A stretch of 64,000 nucleotides of DNA from Malachius bipustulatus (GCA_910589415.1 OU342635.1:3224001-3288000); one strand, 5' to 3'; shown: positions 46,650 to 59,166, numbered from the stretch's first letter. Numbers and translations: made by a program. The notes: generated from the sequence alone by a model not told the origin.

Positions 46650-48300
46650 TTTATCAATCTTGTATTCAAACAAATTTTAGAAAGAAAACTTAGAAAGACC
46701 CATGATCGAGTGAAGATTATCAGGAATAACAATAATTAATTATTGTATATAAATCCACTTCAATTTTGTTTAATGTTTATACATTTTTTCATTTTAAGAA
46801 TTTTTATTTTTAGGTTAGGTAACATTTGGTTTTGGTGTCTGCTATATACATGTCCGTCGTGGGGGCCGTGGAGCTAATTGAATCACAAAATCCACAGGTC
46901 ATGGGCGTGCGCATTCAGTTTTCAGAAAAGATGTAAGTAGGTATGTATGTAGTGGCTGGATTATATTCATTCACGACGTACATTGACAATACGGAAAAGA
47001 TGTTTAAACTAAACTATGAACTAAGACCTATGACTACGACCAAGAAAACTTCCTACTCAGCAGTCTGCACTGATTGATTACACAAGTGAAGTGAGCACTG
47101 TGCTGTGCTGTGCCTCTAGTGGCGGCCATTTTTGAAAAGGGCAAATTTCTCTCAACAAAATGTTGTTTATACAGGGTTTCTGGTAACGGTAACTGGATGG
47201 CAACCATTGGTAATTGATAAAACAAGAGGTGAAGAGTTAATTTACCACAAAGTGCACTATACAAAACTCAATTGATTTTTAGATATTTCGATTTTCAATT
47301 TTTCTTAAAAAAATTGCTTTAACTGTCTTGAAATGTAATTTTCAAAAAATGCACTTCAACTTTTTGCAGTTTTTTTTTTGCTGGAATACTTGTCCAGCAC
47401 TATGGTCTTCCGTTTGGAATTAAAAATATGCGGACGTATTTGGATTGTGTGGAAATTAGGAAAAACAAAAAATTAAGAATAATAAAAAATATTTTAAAAA
47501 ATATTTTTTAATTTATTGAGTTTTGTATAGTGGTTGTTTAGATTAATTTACTCCTTACCTCTTGTTTTATCAGATTCCCAAAAAACAATTTCTTGTTTAT
47601 TTTTTCCCCCGTGCAGTTTTTAAACAGTCAGTGTTTCCTATGCTATTCTCGAAAAACCCCGAAAAAATAACACATTCCGAGAACGGATCCCACTCATTTT
47701 CAAAAAGCTTTTGTAATCGTGCGCCGTTGAAATCGAGCTAAATTGCAACTCCCCCCGATTTTATCCCCTGATTTTTATATCCCCTGAAAATTATACCTGT
47801 TACCCGGTCTGTCTCTGCGTGACGTCACAAACTCATCTCTGAGACTGCATTTTCCATGGTAGGAAGTTAAAATTTGGCTTGATTGAAATGGCGCACGGTC
47901 CCACAAAGCTTTTTGAAAATGAGCGGGATCCGTTACCGGGTTAAGTGTTATTTTTTCGGGAATTTAAAGTCTTTTGTATAACCTAGGAAACACTCTAATG
48001 CCCGTATTAATAAATCATTGTGTAAAATCTTGAAAAAATTAAATAAATGGATGTATGGGTGGATAAACGGAGAATGGAGTTTATATGCATTAGAATGAGA
48101 TGAAGATAATTGGAGACGTAAAAAAAATCGTTTGTGAATACGGACGTAAGTGTCTGAAACGTAAGTGTTCTATCGATCGGGTTGACGTCAGGTTTGTAAC
48201 AGTTCATACAAAATTCTTGAAGTCTACTAGAAGACAATCCGTTAGTTTGCGATTGTCTCATTTTCTGGAAATTTGTTGTAAGATATCAGTTATCACATCA
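46650..48300. other. Intergenic region between MARS2 and ITFG1
   Basis: MARS2 (-) and ITFG1 (+) diverge from this 2.5 kb gap, so both promoters should be here. I cannot mark a TATA box or initiator with confidence. An inverted pair, GATCCCACTCATTTTCAAAA (47686) and TTTTGAAAATGAGCGGGATC (47911), encloses about 250 bp, probably another small palindromic element. Confidence 0.45.
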
Positions 48301-48324
48301 CTACTAATTTACGTTATTGTTATT

Positions 48325-48760
48325 AACGTGTCGAATGTACCTGTCACAAGATGGACGTCATAGGCTGCGCACTGACATCAAACAGTTATTTTTGCTGACA
48401 TACCTCGTTTGGTTGTATCATTTATGGTATGTCAACTGTTACTATAAAATTCGATAAAAGTTCTGGTACAAATACAATAAAATCGAAATAAATTTTTCAT
48501 TCACGTTACTATTGTTGTATGTAGCTTTCACAAGGACGTCACAGGCTGCGCAGTGACATTTTGATCAGTAAACGTCACACATCGCGCAATCATTTTTGCC
48601 GTCAGACTTGCAGGCACTAAATTCAAAATAATTAAAATTACTGCTATAATTACAATAAAATCGAAATAAACTATCAAATTCACGTTATTATTACTGGCTT
48701 ATCGTATGTAGCTGTCACAAGCCTGACGTCACAGGCTGCTCAGTGCACACTCACTAACAT
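48325..48760 (+). repeat. 185-bp tandem repeat with CRE-like sites upstream of ITFG1
   Basis: Three units contain GTACCTGTCACAAGATGGAC (48337), GTAGCTTTCACAAGGACG (48521) and GTAGCTGTCACAAGCCTGAC (48707), each followed by GTCAYAGGCTGC and CAGTG. TGACGTCAC in the third is a perfect CRE core; the first two read GGACGTCAT and GGACGTCAC. Other shared parts are ACAATAAAATCGAAATAAA and TTCACGTTAYTATT. The array ends about 370 bp before the ITFG1 start codon. Confidence 0.75.
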
Positions 48761-49132
48761 TAAACAACTACCTATTTATGTTGACTGTATGGTTTGCTCC
48801 CGCAGCCATAAAATTCGATTCCTAATGTCAATGTCAACTACAGGTTTGTTTGATCAGTCAACGTCACGTAAATCAGTCAATTTCTCATCTTTCATCAATA
48901 TTTCCTTTAATTTCTTTTTCTTATCGTATTTTATTTACAATTACAAATCGCCTATAATTCTATTGATCTATTCTATTGTCTTATAAATTATAAAAATATA
49001 ATCAATATATTGTTAATTTAAGGATTTGTGGTTTCCAAATTACTCCCGACAGTGTCATGCAGTGTTCGAAAGGATTCTACACCTAGTGCTCTATCTAGAA
49101 CCAACAGCAACAGCCAGCCAATTCAACTTTGC

Positions 49133-51891
49133 ATGAACCCCACAATCCCAAGAACCATGTCCACCCCCCAAGGGCTCGTCCTCCTGTTCCTCCTTCTAGC
49201 CCCTCACGTCCTTGGCAGCAACATCACTCCCCAAGTGTTCGGATCCCGCACAGATGGAATGCCAGCTGCTTTCGGTGACTTCAACTCTGACGAACTAACA
49301 GATGTCTTCATCTTGACCGATTCTGGTAAAAGTGTCGAGATCTTGCTCGCCAACGAAGAGGAACCGCTACTGAGGCCAGCGAAACACCCGCTGAAGTGTA
49401 CCTTCGAACACTCGCTGATTAGCAGTGTAGTTCCTGGTGATTTTGATGGGGATACCCTCATGGACGTTTTAGTAACGACTATTTACAAGGGGAGTAACGG
49501 TGATCAAGATAGCAGGTAATAGCATGTTTGTACTCTACTCAAATCGTTGCCATTCTCATGTAATTAGATTAGTGGCTTAACTGCAATTAGAAAAAGTCTT
49601 GAGCAGAGATAAAAAACAAGTTTGTGCGAGTATTTTAGGAGGTTAATGCAGATGGGGGGCCTTCAGTGATTTAAATGTATCGACAGTTCCAACTATTGAG
49701 CATAGAGATTTTGTGCCACTTTGTGAGCATAAAGAGGTGCACAAAATTAATTCATTAGCCCCCCTCCACTTTCTTCTTTGCTCCTGTCGCGCTGAAATCC
49801 TCTCAGCGTTGCCACATATGACCAGAATCTGAAAAGTCTGATCATTGGTCATTGTTGGAAAATTCTCTCACCCCTGAAATGGTCAGTTTCAGGAGTGAGA
49901 AAATAATGACCTGACTAATCAGATTCTGCTCGATTCATGGATATTGTGGCAACACTGAGAGGATTTCAGCATGACAGGAGCAGAGAAAGTGAAAAACTCT
50001 ATCATTCTGGTTTCACCACCACATGAAGCTGTAGAGTGGCTGTTCTCCAAAGTAACTGTTACAATGTTGGTAAATTTTCTGTCGAAATGACCCTACTAGG
50101 AGATTTTTTCTCCACGCACACACGAAATCACTCTATGTCTGTCTCTGTAAATGCTTTGTAAATATCTATATGGGAGAGGAGGGTTCAGGTGAAAATTCAG
50201 GCCAGGTTTGATTTGTTTTAACGATCATGATGTGAATGGTCTTGTGGTATTCACAGAGGCAGCAATTTGATTGTTGCTGCATTGTAAAAAATTTCTTGTT
50301 GCAGGGAGCATTCATTAACCTCAGTTTACATAATTTGGGGTTACGGCACCGGTTGGAATTGCAGCAATGTGACGAAACCCATGATCAAGATGCGTGGACA
50401 ACCCTTGGCTCTCGACTACAATCAGGATATGATCATTGATTTGTTTGGTGAAGATCATAATGGTAAAAGGGTGTTCTGGGTTTTCAACGAAGAACGGACT
50501 CCACCATTAGTAATTCCGATGGAAGATAATAGAGGTGGTTCCAAGTTGATGAGACCTCATGCTCATGCATTTTTAGGTAGGTATTATATTTATTGATTAT
50601 GTCCATACGTATCTCTCTTCATGGAGCTCTGTGAAGAAGTGAAAAGATAAAAGTAACATCAACGAAATTGTCAAAATACTGTTTCGTTAATTTTATTATT
50701 ATTTTCATTTCAGATTTGAATCAAGATTGTATGGCCGATCTCTTCATAACCACTGAAGACAATTTCGAGGTATGGTACGGGAACGAATATCAAAGACAGT
50801 TCATATTTAATAAAACCATCCCGCATCCAAAAAGTAACAACAAAATCGCCTCAATAATTGGCCAGTCTCTCTTCATAGATGTAGAATTGAAAGGCCAGGT
50901 GGATCTCGTGACCCCTGTATGTTTCGATCAAGCGTGCCAGGAGAGCGCTTTAATGATTTACTTGGACGGAGAATGGCACGACCTGGAAGTTAATTTTAAA
51001 GACAGCGAATTCAATTGGCGCTTCTACCTTAAAAAAGGAAGCCGATACACGAACGTCATAACTTTACACAGCGGCGATTTTAATATGGACGGATATCCGG
51101 ATATATTAGCCACGCTGGCTCCGAATCAAAAAGATCATCCCCAGTCGTTTTTGTTGGAAAATATCGAGTGTGTGAATAACTGCGGAAAGTTGAAGCGATC
51201 GTACGCGATTAAATGGAATACGTTACATCCGTTCTCGAACGGTACCGCCATGGCAACGTTCTTCGACTTCTATCAGGACGGTATTTTAGACGTAATCCTG
51301 GTTACGTTCAACGGAAAGGAATACAAGACGGCCGCGTTCAAAAATAGTCTCGATTACGATGCGAATTTCATTAAAGTTATGGTTTTAACAGGGCTGACCA
51401 ATAAAGACAGTCTCACTATGATGGGACGACTGAGCAAGAAACGACGGACTTACGGTACCAATCTTCCCGGACCTGCAATTTCGTACAAGACGACTACGCA
51501 AGACGGAGGCCTACGACACGGTAGTTCGGCTCAGCTACCTCAGTCTGCCCACTTTAGTTTGAACCTACCTTACAGCATATTTGGTCTAGGTAGAACACCT
51601 AATTTTGTAGATTCTTTAATTGTTGGATTGTCTAATCATTCACGTGATTGGCTGCAGATCATACCGAATTCTCAAATGGTGGTGATTCCTTGGCCTCCTA
51701 ATGAACCATCGAGGTGGAAGGCACAGTTGTTTGTAACTCCGAGTAAACTTATCTTGATGTCAGTGGCAGCCCTTACAGGGGTTTGCGGGTTAATAACTGT
51801 GATTATTGGTGTGTTGCACTGGAAGGAAAGAATGGAGGATAAGAAAGAAAGACTATCTGAATCGCATAGATTTCATTTTGATGCTATGTAA
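49133..51891 (+). CDS. ITFG1: ITFG1/LINKIN homologue (T-cell immunomodulatory protein), 3 exons, 610 codons
   Basis: Type I membrane glycoprotein with FG-GAP-like beta-propeller repeats; the family acts in cell adhesion in animals. Exons 49133-49515, 50305-50576 and 50714-51891; junctions AG|GTAATA..GCAG|G and AG|GTAGGT..TTTCAG|AT keep frame and give 610 codons (human about 612). ATG at 49133 is first in frame; ATG at 49157 has a better context (ACCATGT) and starts the neat signal peptide MSTPQGLVLLFLLLAPHVLG. Asp-rich repeat loops: FGDFNSDELTDVFIL, PGDFDGDTLMDVLV, LDYNQDMIIDLF, LDLNQDCMADLFIT, SGDFNMDGYPDILA and FDFYQDGILDVILV. A helix of about 23 residues (LILMSVAALTGVCGLITVII) precedes a short cytoplasmic tail ending RFHFDAM. 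Poly(A) signal candidates are AATAAA at 52036 and ATTAAA at 51941. Confidence 0.93.
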
Positions 51892-52653
51892 TTATTAATA
51901 TTATTATTATTGAGTTGTGATATGTGTTTAATTTATTGTAATTAAAAGTTATTGTTTAGGAAAAATATAATTAATGTTATTAATTCATGTATGGTGTTAT
52001 TTATTCTTCAATTTTTATTTAGGTATAGTTGATTATAATAAATGTGACTTTTAAATTACATAGTTATGTAATAATTATATAGGGTGGAAACTTGTATTAA
52101 ATTTCAATGACCCACTTACAAGTTTCCATCCTGTATCATAGTTATTGTTAGATACATATAGAGTGTTAAGAAAATAACGGATAAACTCTTTAGTACATTG
52201 TAGGGAACACTCAGTAGAGTGCGGGAAAAATTGTTTTAAAAAATCCTGAGCTACTTTTAAAAAAAATATAAGCAAAACATTGAGCAATAAATTTGGCAAC
52301 TTTTAACAGGATAACTGCTGGTATTTGGTATTGTACTTTTTAATTTTATATGATTTGTGTTGCCCCTCGTGAAATATAAAATGTCATATGGCTCTAACCT
52401 TACTGATTCTGCAATTTGATAGGAAAATCGTCTAGTTTTTGGAAAATACCAAAAAACAAAGATAGTAAAATGTTAACTTTGGCATTTTTATCTCACCAAA
52501 TTGAAGACCAGCAGCATTTTCTTAACACACTGTATATTATTTATGTAACTAGCAAATTGTAACTAAGCATATCAAAATGATTCCTGAAAAATGTATAAGG
52601 GGGCGATTGTTAACTGGGCCTGAAAAAATTCCAGATAAAATGTTTTTACTACA
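51892..52653. other. ITFG1 3' UTR and flank
   Basis: AT-rich. It contains an imperfect inverted pair, GGGTGGAAACTTGTATTAAA (52082) and ACAAGTTTCCATCCTGTATC (52119), a very short hairpin resembling a collapsed CAGGGTG-family end. Nothing else is seen. Confidence 0.45.
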
Positions 52654-52943
52654 CAGGGTGTTTGGTAATTGGACAGCAAAAATGTAACATGTATAAAATC
52701 GTATTTTTAAGCATAAAAGAGAGAATGACATTTCTCAAGATCAGGCCTCGTTTAGGAAATATTTACAAAATTGTTGTTCAGTTTTTGAATAAAACATATT
52801 TTTATTGCGGCCATAGTTTTACATTTTTTGAGATATTTCCTAAGTGAGGCCTGATCTTGAAAAAAGTTATTCTCTCTTTTATGCTTAAAATACGATTTTA
52901 TACATGGCGTTCGATTTTGGCTGTCCAGTTACCAGACACCCTG
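52654..52943. mobile_element. Palindromic CAGGGTG-ended element, 290 bp
   Basis: CAGGGTGTTTGGTAATTGGA at the left; TCCAGTTACCAGACACCCTG|TA at the right. Arms pair through TGTATAAAATCGTATTTT, AAGCATAAAAGAGAGAAT, TCAAGATCAGGCCTC and GGAAATATTT. The left flank is CA in place of TA. No coding potential. Confidence 0.85.
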
Positions 52944-53170
52944 TACTAATAACACAAAACTTAATAATTATCAAATTTGAATAGCAAAATGTAAAAAAAC
53001 GAAACAGTAAAAGCTTACTTTTAATATGGTTTCAATTTTTGAACCACTCGCTAGCTAGGTAAACAACAGTCAATAGATAAAGTTGCAGGAAAACTACATA
53101 AGAATTCATATACAGGCTGTTTATTATTGATGATACCACTATTTCTATCTCGAAATTTTTCAGAATTATA

Positions 53171-53895
53171 CAGGGTGGTCCAACTTAAAACGTCAGGACT
53201 TTACCAAACGAAACGATAGATAACGTTAATATAATGCCAGTTTCTCTAATACACTTATAGCCGGGAAAGCTTCCTTTTCAAGATACAGGCGGACGTTGAA
53301 GTTTTGGGAAAAAATAATAATAGGTACCAATACTTTGTTGTAAAGAGATTTAGTGACACTTATAACAAGCAGATATTAAATTGGTGAAAACGTCAAAACT
53401 TAGTCATAGTCTACTTCGTGAAATTTAAATTAGTTTTGTAATGTGAAGAGCTTAGCATTACCTAAGATAACCTGAATTATCTCGAAAACGGTAGGTACCC
53501 TTTGTGAAAAAAATTACAGAGTACTTTTTTGTTATAAAAAGCATGGGGCATTGAACAGTAATATTAAATTTGCCATAGAGTCAGTGGCGTCAATTCTTTT
53601 TTTTTTTGAACAGGGGCGATGGCACACCCATATCTCCGCCGCTGGTTTTCGCAATTTTTCACCATAAGCCGTTAATCATGAAAGATACTTAGCTCCATGC
53701 TGCGTGCCAAATTTTAATTTTTTTAAAGCAGCCGTTTTGACAATATTCACAAAACAATTTTTTCCCAAAACTTCAACGCCCGCCTGTATTTTGAAAAGGC
53801 AGCTTTCCCGACTATAAGTGTATCAGAGAAACTGGCGTTATTTTAACGTTATCTATCGTTTGGTAAAGTCCTGACGTTTTAAGTTGGACCAAGGG
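53171..53895. mobile_element. Palindromic element, GGTCCAACTTAAAACGTCAG arms
   Basis: TA|CAGGGTGGTCCAACTTAAAA at the left; TTTTAAGTTGGACCAAGGG|TA at the right, whose last bases have drifted. Arms pair through GGACTTTACCAAACGA, GATAACGTTA, CCAGTTTCTCTAATACACTT and ATAGNCGGGAAAGCT. Length is 725 bp with the centre near 53530. It contains CAGTGGCGTCAATTC at 53582, perhaps the end of another element. Confidence 0.8.
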
Positions 53896-53996
53896 TATAA
53901 CATGGTTGGTTAAATTAGAGAAAAGTTGATCATTTTAGGGGGTTAAAATGCTGTTTGTATTTCAAAAAAATTCCCTGGTTCACTAAAAACAGGAAC

Positions 53997-54482
53997 ACAC
54001 TAAAATTTAAGTACCCTACCGGTTTCGGTCTACTGGACCATATTCAGAGGTAAAGAACGGCTTAAAGTAAGCGGTGTTATACGTCCAGAAGGGTGTTTGT
54101 AAAATTGATCGATCTCATAATGGGGAAAAAACAGCGAAAATCAAGACTAGAATATGGCTGTGCATATATAGATGTGAATCTGTAAAGTCAGGGGGGCCTA
54201 AAGTGGCCGGTATTAAATAATGTAGGTCAGGTGACGTAGGACAAAATAAAATGTTAGGACGATCACATGGGGGCTCGCAACTAATGCGAGATTACTCAAA
54301 AGGACATAATCTGGTTAAAAATTTTTTTTTTATTTGTCTTGATTCTCGCCCTATTTTCCGAGATCGGTCAATTTTACAAACACCCTTCTGGACGTATAAC
54401 ACCGCTTACTTTTAAGCCGTCCTTTACCCCTGAAGATGGTCCAGTAGACCGAAACCGGTAGGGTACTTAAAGTATAGTGTGT
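53997..54482. mobile_element. Palindrome with ACCGGTTTCGGTCTACTGGA arms
   Basis: The left arm (TACCCTACCGGTTTCGGTCT, then ACTGGACCAT, GCTTAAAGTAAGCGGTGTTA, TACGTCCAGAAGGGTGTTTG) is inverted at 54355-54475. Length is about 485 bp. The right arm reads CCTGAAGATGGTCCAGTAGA followed by CCGAAACCGGTAGG, the kind of tail seen next to Penelope-like and related retroelements in many animals. No open frame. Confidence 0.75.
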
Positions 54483-55640
54483 AATAAAGTCATTTCAATA
54501 TTTGACTCCAATTTTTCTTCACCTCATTATTACTATACGGACGACTACTGGATGAATTTTAGAATTAATTTTATTTTTGTATGTGAAAGCTAGAGAGACT
54601 TGAAAGTTGGTGTTTATACCTTTTAGAACATAGCTTGATCAATCTATGGTCAACAATGGCAAAAATAATGTCTCCACCCTAGATTTTGGGTAAAGATTGT
54701 CAACTTTTCTTTTTCTTATAGCCCCCATACTATTTTTTTTATGACATTTATGTCGAATTACACGCATTAAAAAAATCACAGAAACCAATTGCATTAAAAA
54801 AAATGCAAAACTTTATTCTCATACATATTTACCAATTATTATTCACCACCACCCCTAATCTTTAGAGGTGACTTTAAAATTTGTATTGTGGGTGGGAGGG
54901 TGGGGGGTAGTTTTTATGTCCAACTGATGATCCTTTCCAAACCAAACATGCCTCTCGCAATTTTCCCCTAGAGGTCGTTGTTTAGTCATAAGAAGGTAAA
55001 ATGAATATTGCAATTTTCTGAGGAGCTGAGGGGCATCGAATAAAAAAATGCTCAGATAAAAAAAATCATAATCAGCAATAAAAATGGGGGTTCCTATTTA
55101 AGACGTCGAAAGTCGCCTTCTCCCCTAGGCAGGGTGTTGGATCCAAAATGTCCACCCTCGAAAATGGATAACTTTTCTGAAACTATTTTTCCGGAAATGA
55201 TGCCCCTTCCTGTAATGATAAAAAAATATTAAATTGGTTCACCTTGTATAGGTACGGGGTAAGTAAGTCATAATAATAAACCTACTCTCTAAATCGAGTA
55301 TCAAGGAAGATACAGGTTGTTTGGGTGTTCAATGTTAAGAAAAAATAACATTTTTTGTATGAAACCAAAACGACTCAATATTTTTTTGATTTTTTTTTGG
55401 TGTAGTTTTTCCATTAATTTAATATTTCATGCAACAATCAGCAATAATGTTTGTAGTTTGACACAGGGACGTACGGTAGATTAGGGCTACAATTTTTTTT
55501 TTTTTTGCATATTTTTCCAAAAGCTAGACATTTCTGGTACAAAAAGTGGAAAAGGTTTGTTTTGTAAATTCTCAACAGTTTTTGAGATAATATGTACAAT
55601 AATTAAATAAATAGGTGAAAGTTTAGTATTACCTAATATA
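54483..55640. other. AT-rich intergenic DNA, no gene
   Basis: Poly-T/A runs and G-rich AGGGTGGGGGGTAG at 54897; nothing coding. Confidence 0.4.
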
Positions 55641-57361
55641 CAGGGTGTTTATTGTTAGGTTGGTCAAATCTCACAGGCTGATTCTTCAGACTAAAGTAAA
55701 CACAAAATTTCCCATTAACATGTGTCTGGAAATGCACCGTTTTTTAGATACAGGGGTGTATAAAAAATATTATTTTTTCAAGTTTTTGACGATATCTCGA
55801 GAACCGAATGAAATACAATGTTCAGCTCTTTTATACACACTATGTGCTCACTGATCCTCTTATTTTCGCCGTAAAATAATATACAGGGTGTTGATTTTCA
55901 AAGCGGGCCATAGGGGATTAGCATTGCGAAAGTGGTTTTTGGGGATTCCTGCTCGCCGTTTAAACTGACAGAAATGGTTTTGGTATCAAAATGAAGCTAA
56001 AATTATTGCGCATAACGCTTGACATCAGAAATTAATTTAATTTCACGTTGTTTTCCAAAATTCTTCAGTAAAAATTCAAGTAATTGTTAATGTTCAATCA
56101 CAAAATAGCATGCCTTTGCCTAAACAATAATGACGTTTCTACGGTTTGACAATCCAATAATAAAACTTTATAAGTCAGTAGGTAATAATAAAGTCTGGTT
56201 CTATTTAAAAATGGGTTATACAAACCTAGGAAGAGTCTTTATGGTGAAAATCTACTACAGTGTAGCCAGTTACAGGAGGGTTCGCGATTTATTTGCCGTG
56301 AATTTTTTTAATAGACCAATGTTTTATTATTGGATTGTCAAAACGTAGAAACGTCATCATTGTTTAGGCAAGGCATGCTATTTTGTGATTAAACATTAAC
56401 AATTACTTGAATTTTTACTGAAGAATTTTAGAAAACAGCGTGAAATTAAATAAATTTCTGATGTCAAGCGTTATGGGCAATAATTTTAGCTTCATTTTGA
56501 TACCAAAACCATTTCTGTCAGTTTAAACGGCTAGCAGGAATCCTCAAAAACCACTTTCGCAATGCTAATCCCCTATGGCCCGCTTTGAAAATCAACACCC
56601 TGTATATTAATAATAAAAGGTTTAAAAAAAAATCAGTGGCGTAGATTTAGGGTATTCTTAGGGTTTCGACCCCTTAATTTCTACGCCACTGGATAAAAGC
56701 GATTTTAAGCAGTGCCTTTGAACCGCCCGTGTTTTCTACACCAAAAAGGTACTCTTGGTTAACGGCTCTAAAATGAACCGTTTCCGAGAAGAATTGCATT
56801 TTATGAGAGAAAACGTTACTTTTTTAACGATTTTTCAACAGCATCGTGGAAAAATGATAGTAAAAGTGAAAACTTATCCCTATAATTATTGTTTTCTCCA
56901 ATAAAATGCCATTTTGTTCGGAAATGGTTCACTTTAGATCCGTTAACCTAAAGTACCTTTTTGGTGTAGAAAACATGGACGGTTCCAAGGCGCTGCTTAA
57001 AATCGCATTTATTCCAGTGACGTAGAAATTGCGTCACTTGAGGGTGACAAGAAATTGAGGGTTGAAACCCTCAAAATACCTTAAATTTACGCCACTGAAT
57101 TTTTTAAAACCTTTATTTTACGGCAAAAATAAAGGGGATCAGTGAGCACAGCATAAGTATGTATAAGAGCTGAACATTGTATCTCATATACACGGTTCTG
57201 GAGATATCGTCAAAAAACTTGAAAAAATAATATTTCTTCTACAAAAAAGCTGTATCTCAAAAACGGTGCATTTCCGGACACACGTTAATATGAAATTTTT
57301 GTTTATTTTAGTCTGAAGAATCAGTCTGTGAAGTTTGGCCAACCTTAGAGTAAGCACCCTG
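55641..57361. mobile_element. Outer palindromic CAGGGTG element interrupted by a nested one
   Basis: TA|CAGGGTGTTTATTGTTAGG at the left; AGAGTAAGCACCCTG|TA at the right. Arms: CAGNCTGATTCTTCAGACTA, ACGGTGCATTTCCNGACACA, GACGATATCTC and CAATGTTCAGCTCTT. Without the nested copy it is about 1002 bp. Its centre near 56850 has ACCAAAAAGGTACTNTNGGTTAACGG-type inverted sequence. It also contains inverted CAGTGGCGTAGATTTA / AAATTTACGCCACTG at 56634 and 57084-57098, so one arm pair may be a separate older element. Confidence 0.8.
55884..56602. mobile_element. Inner palindromic CAGGGTG element nested in the outer one
   Basis: TA|CAGGGTGTTGATTTTCAAAG to CTTTGAAAATCAACACCCTG|TA, arms almost perfect for the full 719 bp: GGGCCATAGGGGATTAGCAT, GAAATGGTTTTGGTATCAAA, GCATGCCTTTGCCTAAACAA, TGACGTTTCTACG. 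It sits in the left arm of the outer element (AATAATA on each side). The frame 56130-56348 is a palindrome artefact. Confidence 0.9.
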
Positions 57362-58058
57362 TATATGTATTTTACATTAAAAAAAAATAAAACAAAAAAA
57401 ATTTGCGCGCTCTAGGAACTAACATATCTCAAAAACTGTTGAGATGTCTTACTTTTTGTACCAGAAAGCTTTTTGAAAAAAATATGTCAAAACCAAAATT
57501 ATATCCTTGGATACCTATAATAGGTATATAAGTAGGTACCTATAATAGTTTTCCGCTACTTCATGGAGCAGAGGTCAAAACTCTTTACACGCCGGTAGAT
57601 TTAATTCTTCCATTTTATTTGCTTAAAAAATAATAAAAGAATAAAGTGAATTACTGTACCTGTAACATTTCAGCAGTTTGATAGCCGTTTTTATGAGCTC
57701 TATAATAACAAAAGTAAAGAGCCAAGTTCATGCTATTAACCACTTAGCTACAAGAAAATCCGTGACCGATAAGCAGTAAAGTCGTTAATCTGAGAAACAC
57801 ACCCTGACTAGATGATCGATAGTTTCCTCAAGTGTACACAAAACAAAGTAGGTTGGCTATTTGAAAACTTATTAAAAGGTGAAAACTGAGATAATATTCA
57901 TAACGTGGGAGGTACAATTTTTTTCCAATATTCTGTAAGCAGTTAGCATTTTTTTTCAGTTTATAACAAAGATCCTCGAAGATTAATAACGAATATTTTT
58001 TCTCACTTTTTACCCTATAATTTTTTTATCCTTAGGTACGCCACTGGTTGATTCTATA
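57362..58058. other. Intergenic, no gene
   Basis: AT-rich with GGTACCTATAATAG repeats at 57510-57550 and GTACGCCACTGG at 58036, a terminus of a short-TIR element. Confidence 0.4.
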
Positions 58059-59166
58059 CAGGGTGTCCCATAATATGTGGGCAGTCTCTCGGATTTGGGT
58101 AAATTTCGTAAAAATAAATGAAAAAATAGCTATAAAATTAATTCCTCAGAGACACCCCTACAAAGATATTAGCTGTTGAAGTTGAGGGTTGAAAATCAAT
58201 TTTTTGCAATAACTTTTTTATTTCTTGACCGATTTTGATAATTTTTGGTTTTATTTTGTATTATTTTGGACTGTTTAGAATAGTGTTTCATAATCTTTGG
58301 TAGCACATACATAGACATTTTACATAATAAATGTATCCTTATTTATTTCGATAAAGCGAACGGTTATCGAGATAAACGCCCTTCTAATATAGGTGATGCG
58401 TCGCAGGAACTTTCTAAATTTCAAGTAAATTTTAACAAGATGGCTGACCTTTGACAGTAAATTGAGCAGGAAACAAAACAATAACTTAATTAAATACACG
58501 TCAAATAGTGTCAAAGATTTCATTTCATGCAGATTCAATTCTAACTGATTTTAAAATGAGTTACACAAACGCTGAATACGCAGAAAATCAGTTAGAATTG
58601 AATCTGCATGAAATGAAATCTTTGACACTGGCATGTATGTAATTAAGTTTTTGTTTTGTTTCCTGCTCAATTTACTGTCAAAGGTCAGCCATCTTGTTAA
58701 AATATACTTGAAATTTGGAAAGTTCCTGCGACGCATCACCTATTAGAAGGACGTTTATCTCGATAACGGTTCGCTCTATCGAAATAAATAAAGGTACATT
58801 TTTTATGTAAAAAATGTCAAACAAAAAGAAAATTAACCTTAAAAAACTGTAAAATTATTATTTTTATTGTTTTATTTCAAGTGAATGAGGGGGTTATGCC
58901 ATCCCGAGGTCTATGTATGTGCTACCAAAGATTAAGAAACACTATTCTAAACAGTTCAAAATAATACAAAATAACACCAAAAATTATCAAAATCGGTCAA
59001 GAAATAAAAAAGTTATTGCAAAAAATTGATTTTCAACCCTCAACTTCAACAGCTAATATCTTTGTAGGGGTGTCTCTGAGGAATTAATTTTATAGCTATT
59101 TTTCCATTTATTTTTACGAAATTTACCCGAATCCGGAAGATTGCCCACATATTATGGGACACCCTG
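58059..59166. mobile_element. Palindromic CAGGGTGTCCCATAATATGT element, 1108 bp
   Basis: TA|CAGGGTGTCCCATAATATGT at the left and ACATATTATGGGACACCCTG|TA at the right. The arms pair along almost all their length (GGTAAATTTCGTAAAAATAA, ATTAATTCCTCAGAGACACC, AACTTCAACAGCTAATATC), meeting near 58560 at CAATTCTAACTGATTTT. The two minus-strand frames at 58320-58538 and 58551-58739 are by-products. No transposase. Confidence 0.9.

Noticed and set aside
58320..58739. Two minus-strand frames of 72 and 62 codons side by side
   Set aside because: They lie in the two arms of a palindrome and mirror each other; no domain.
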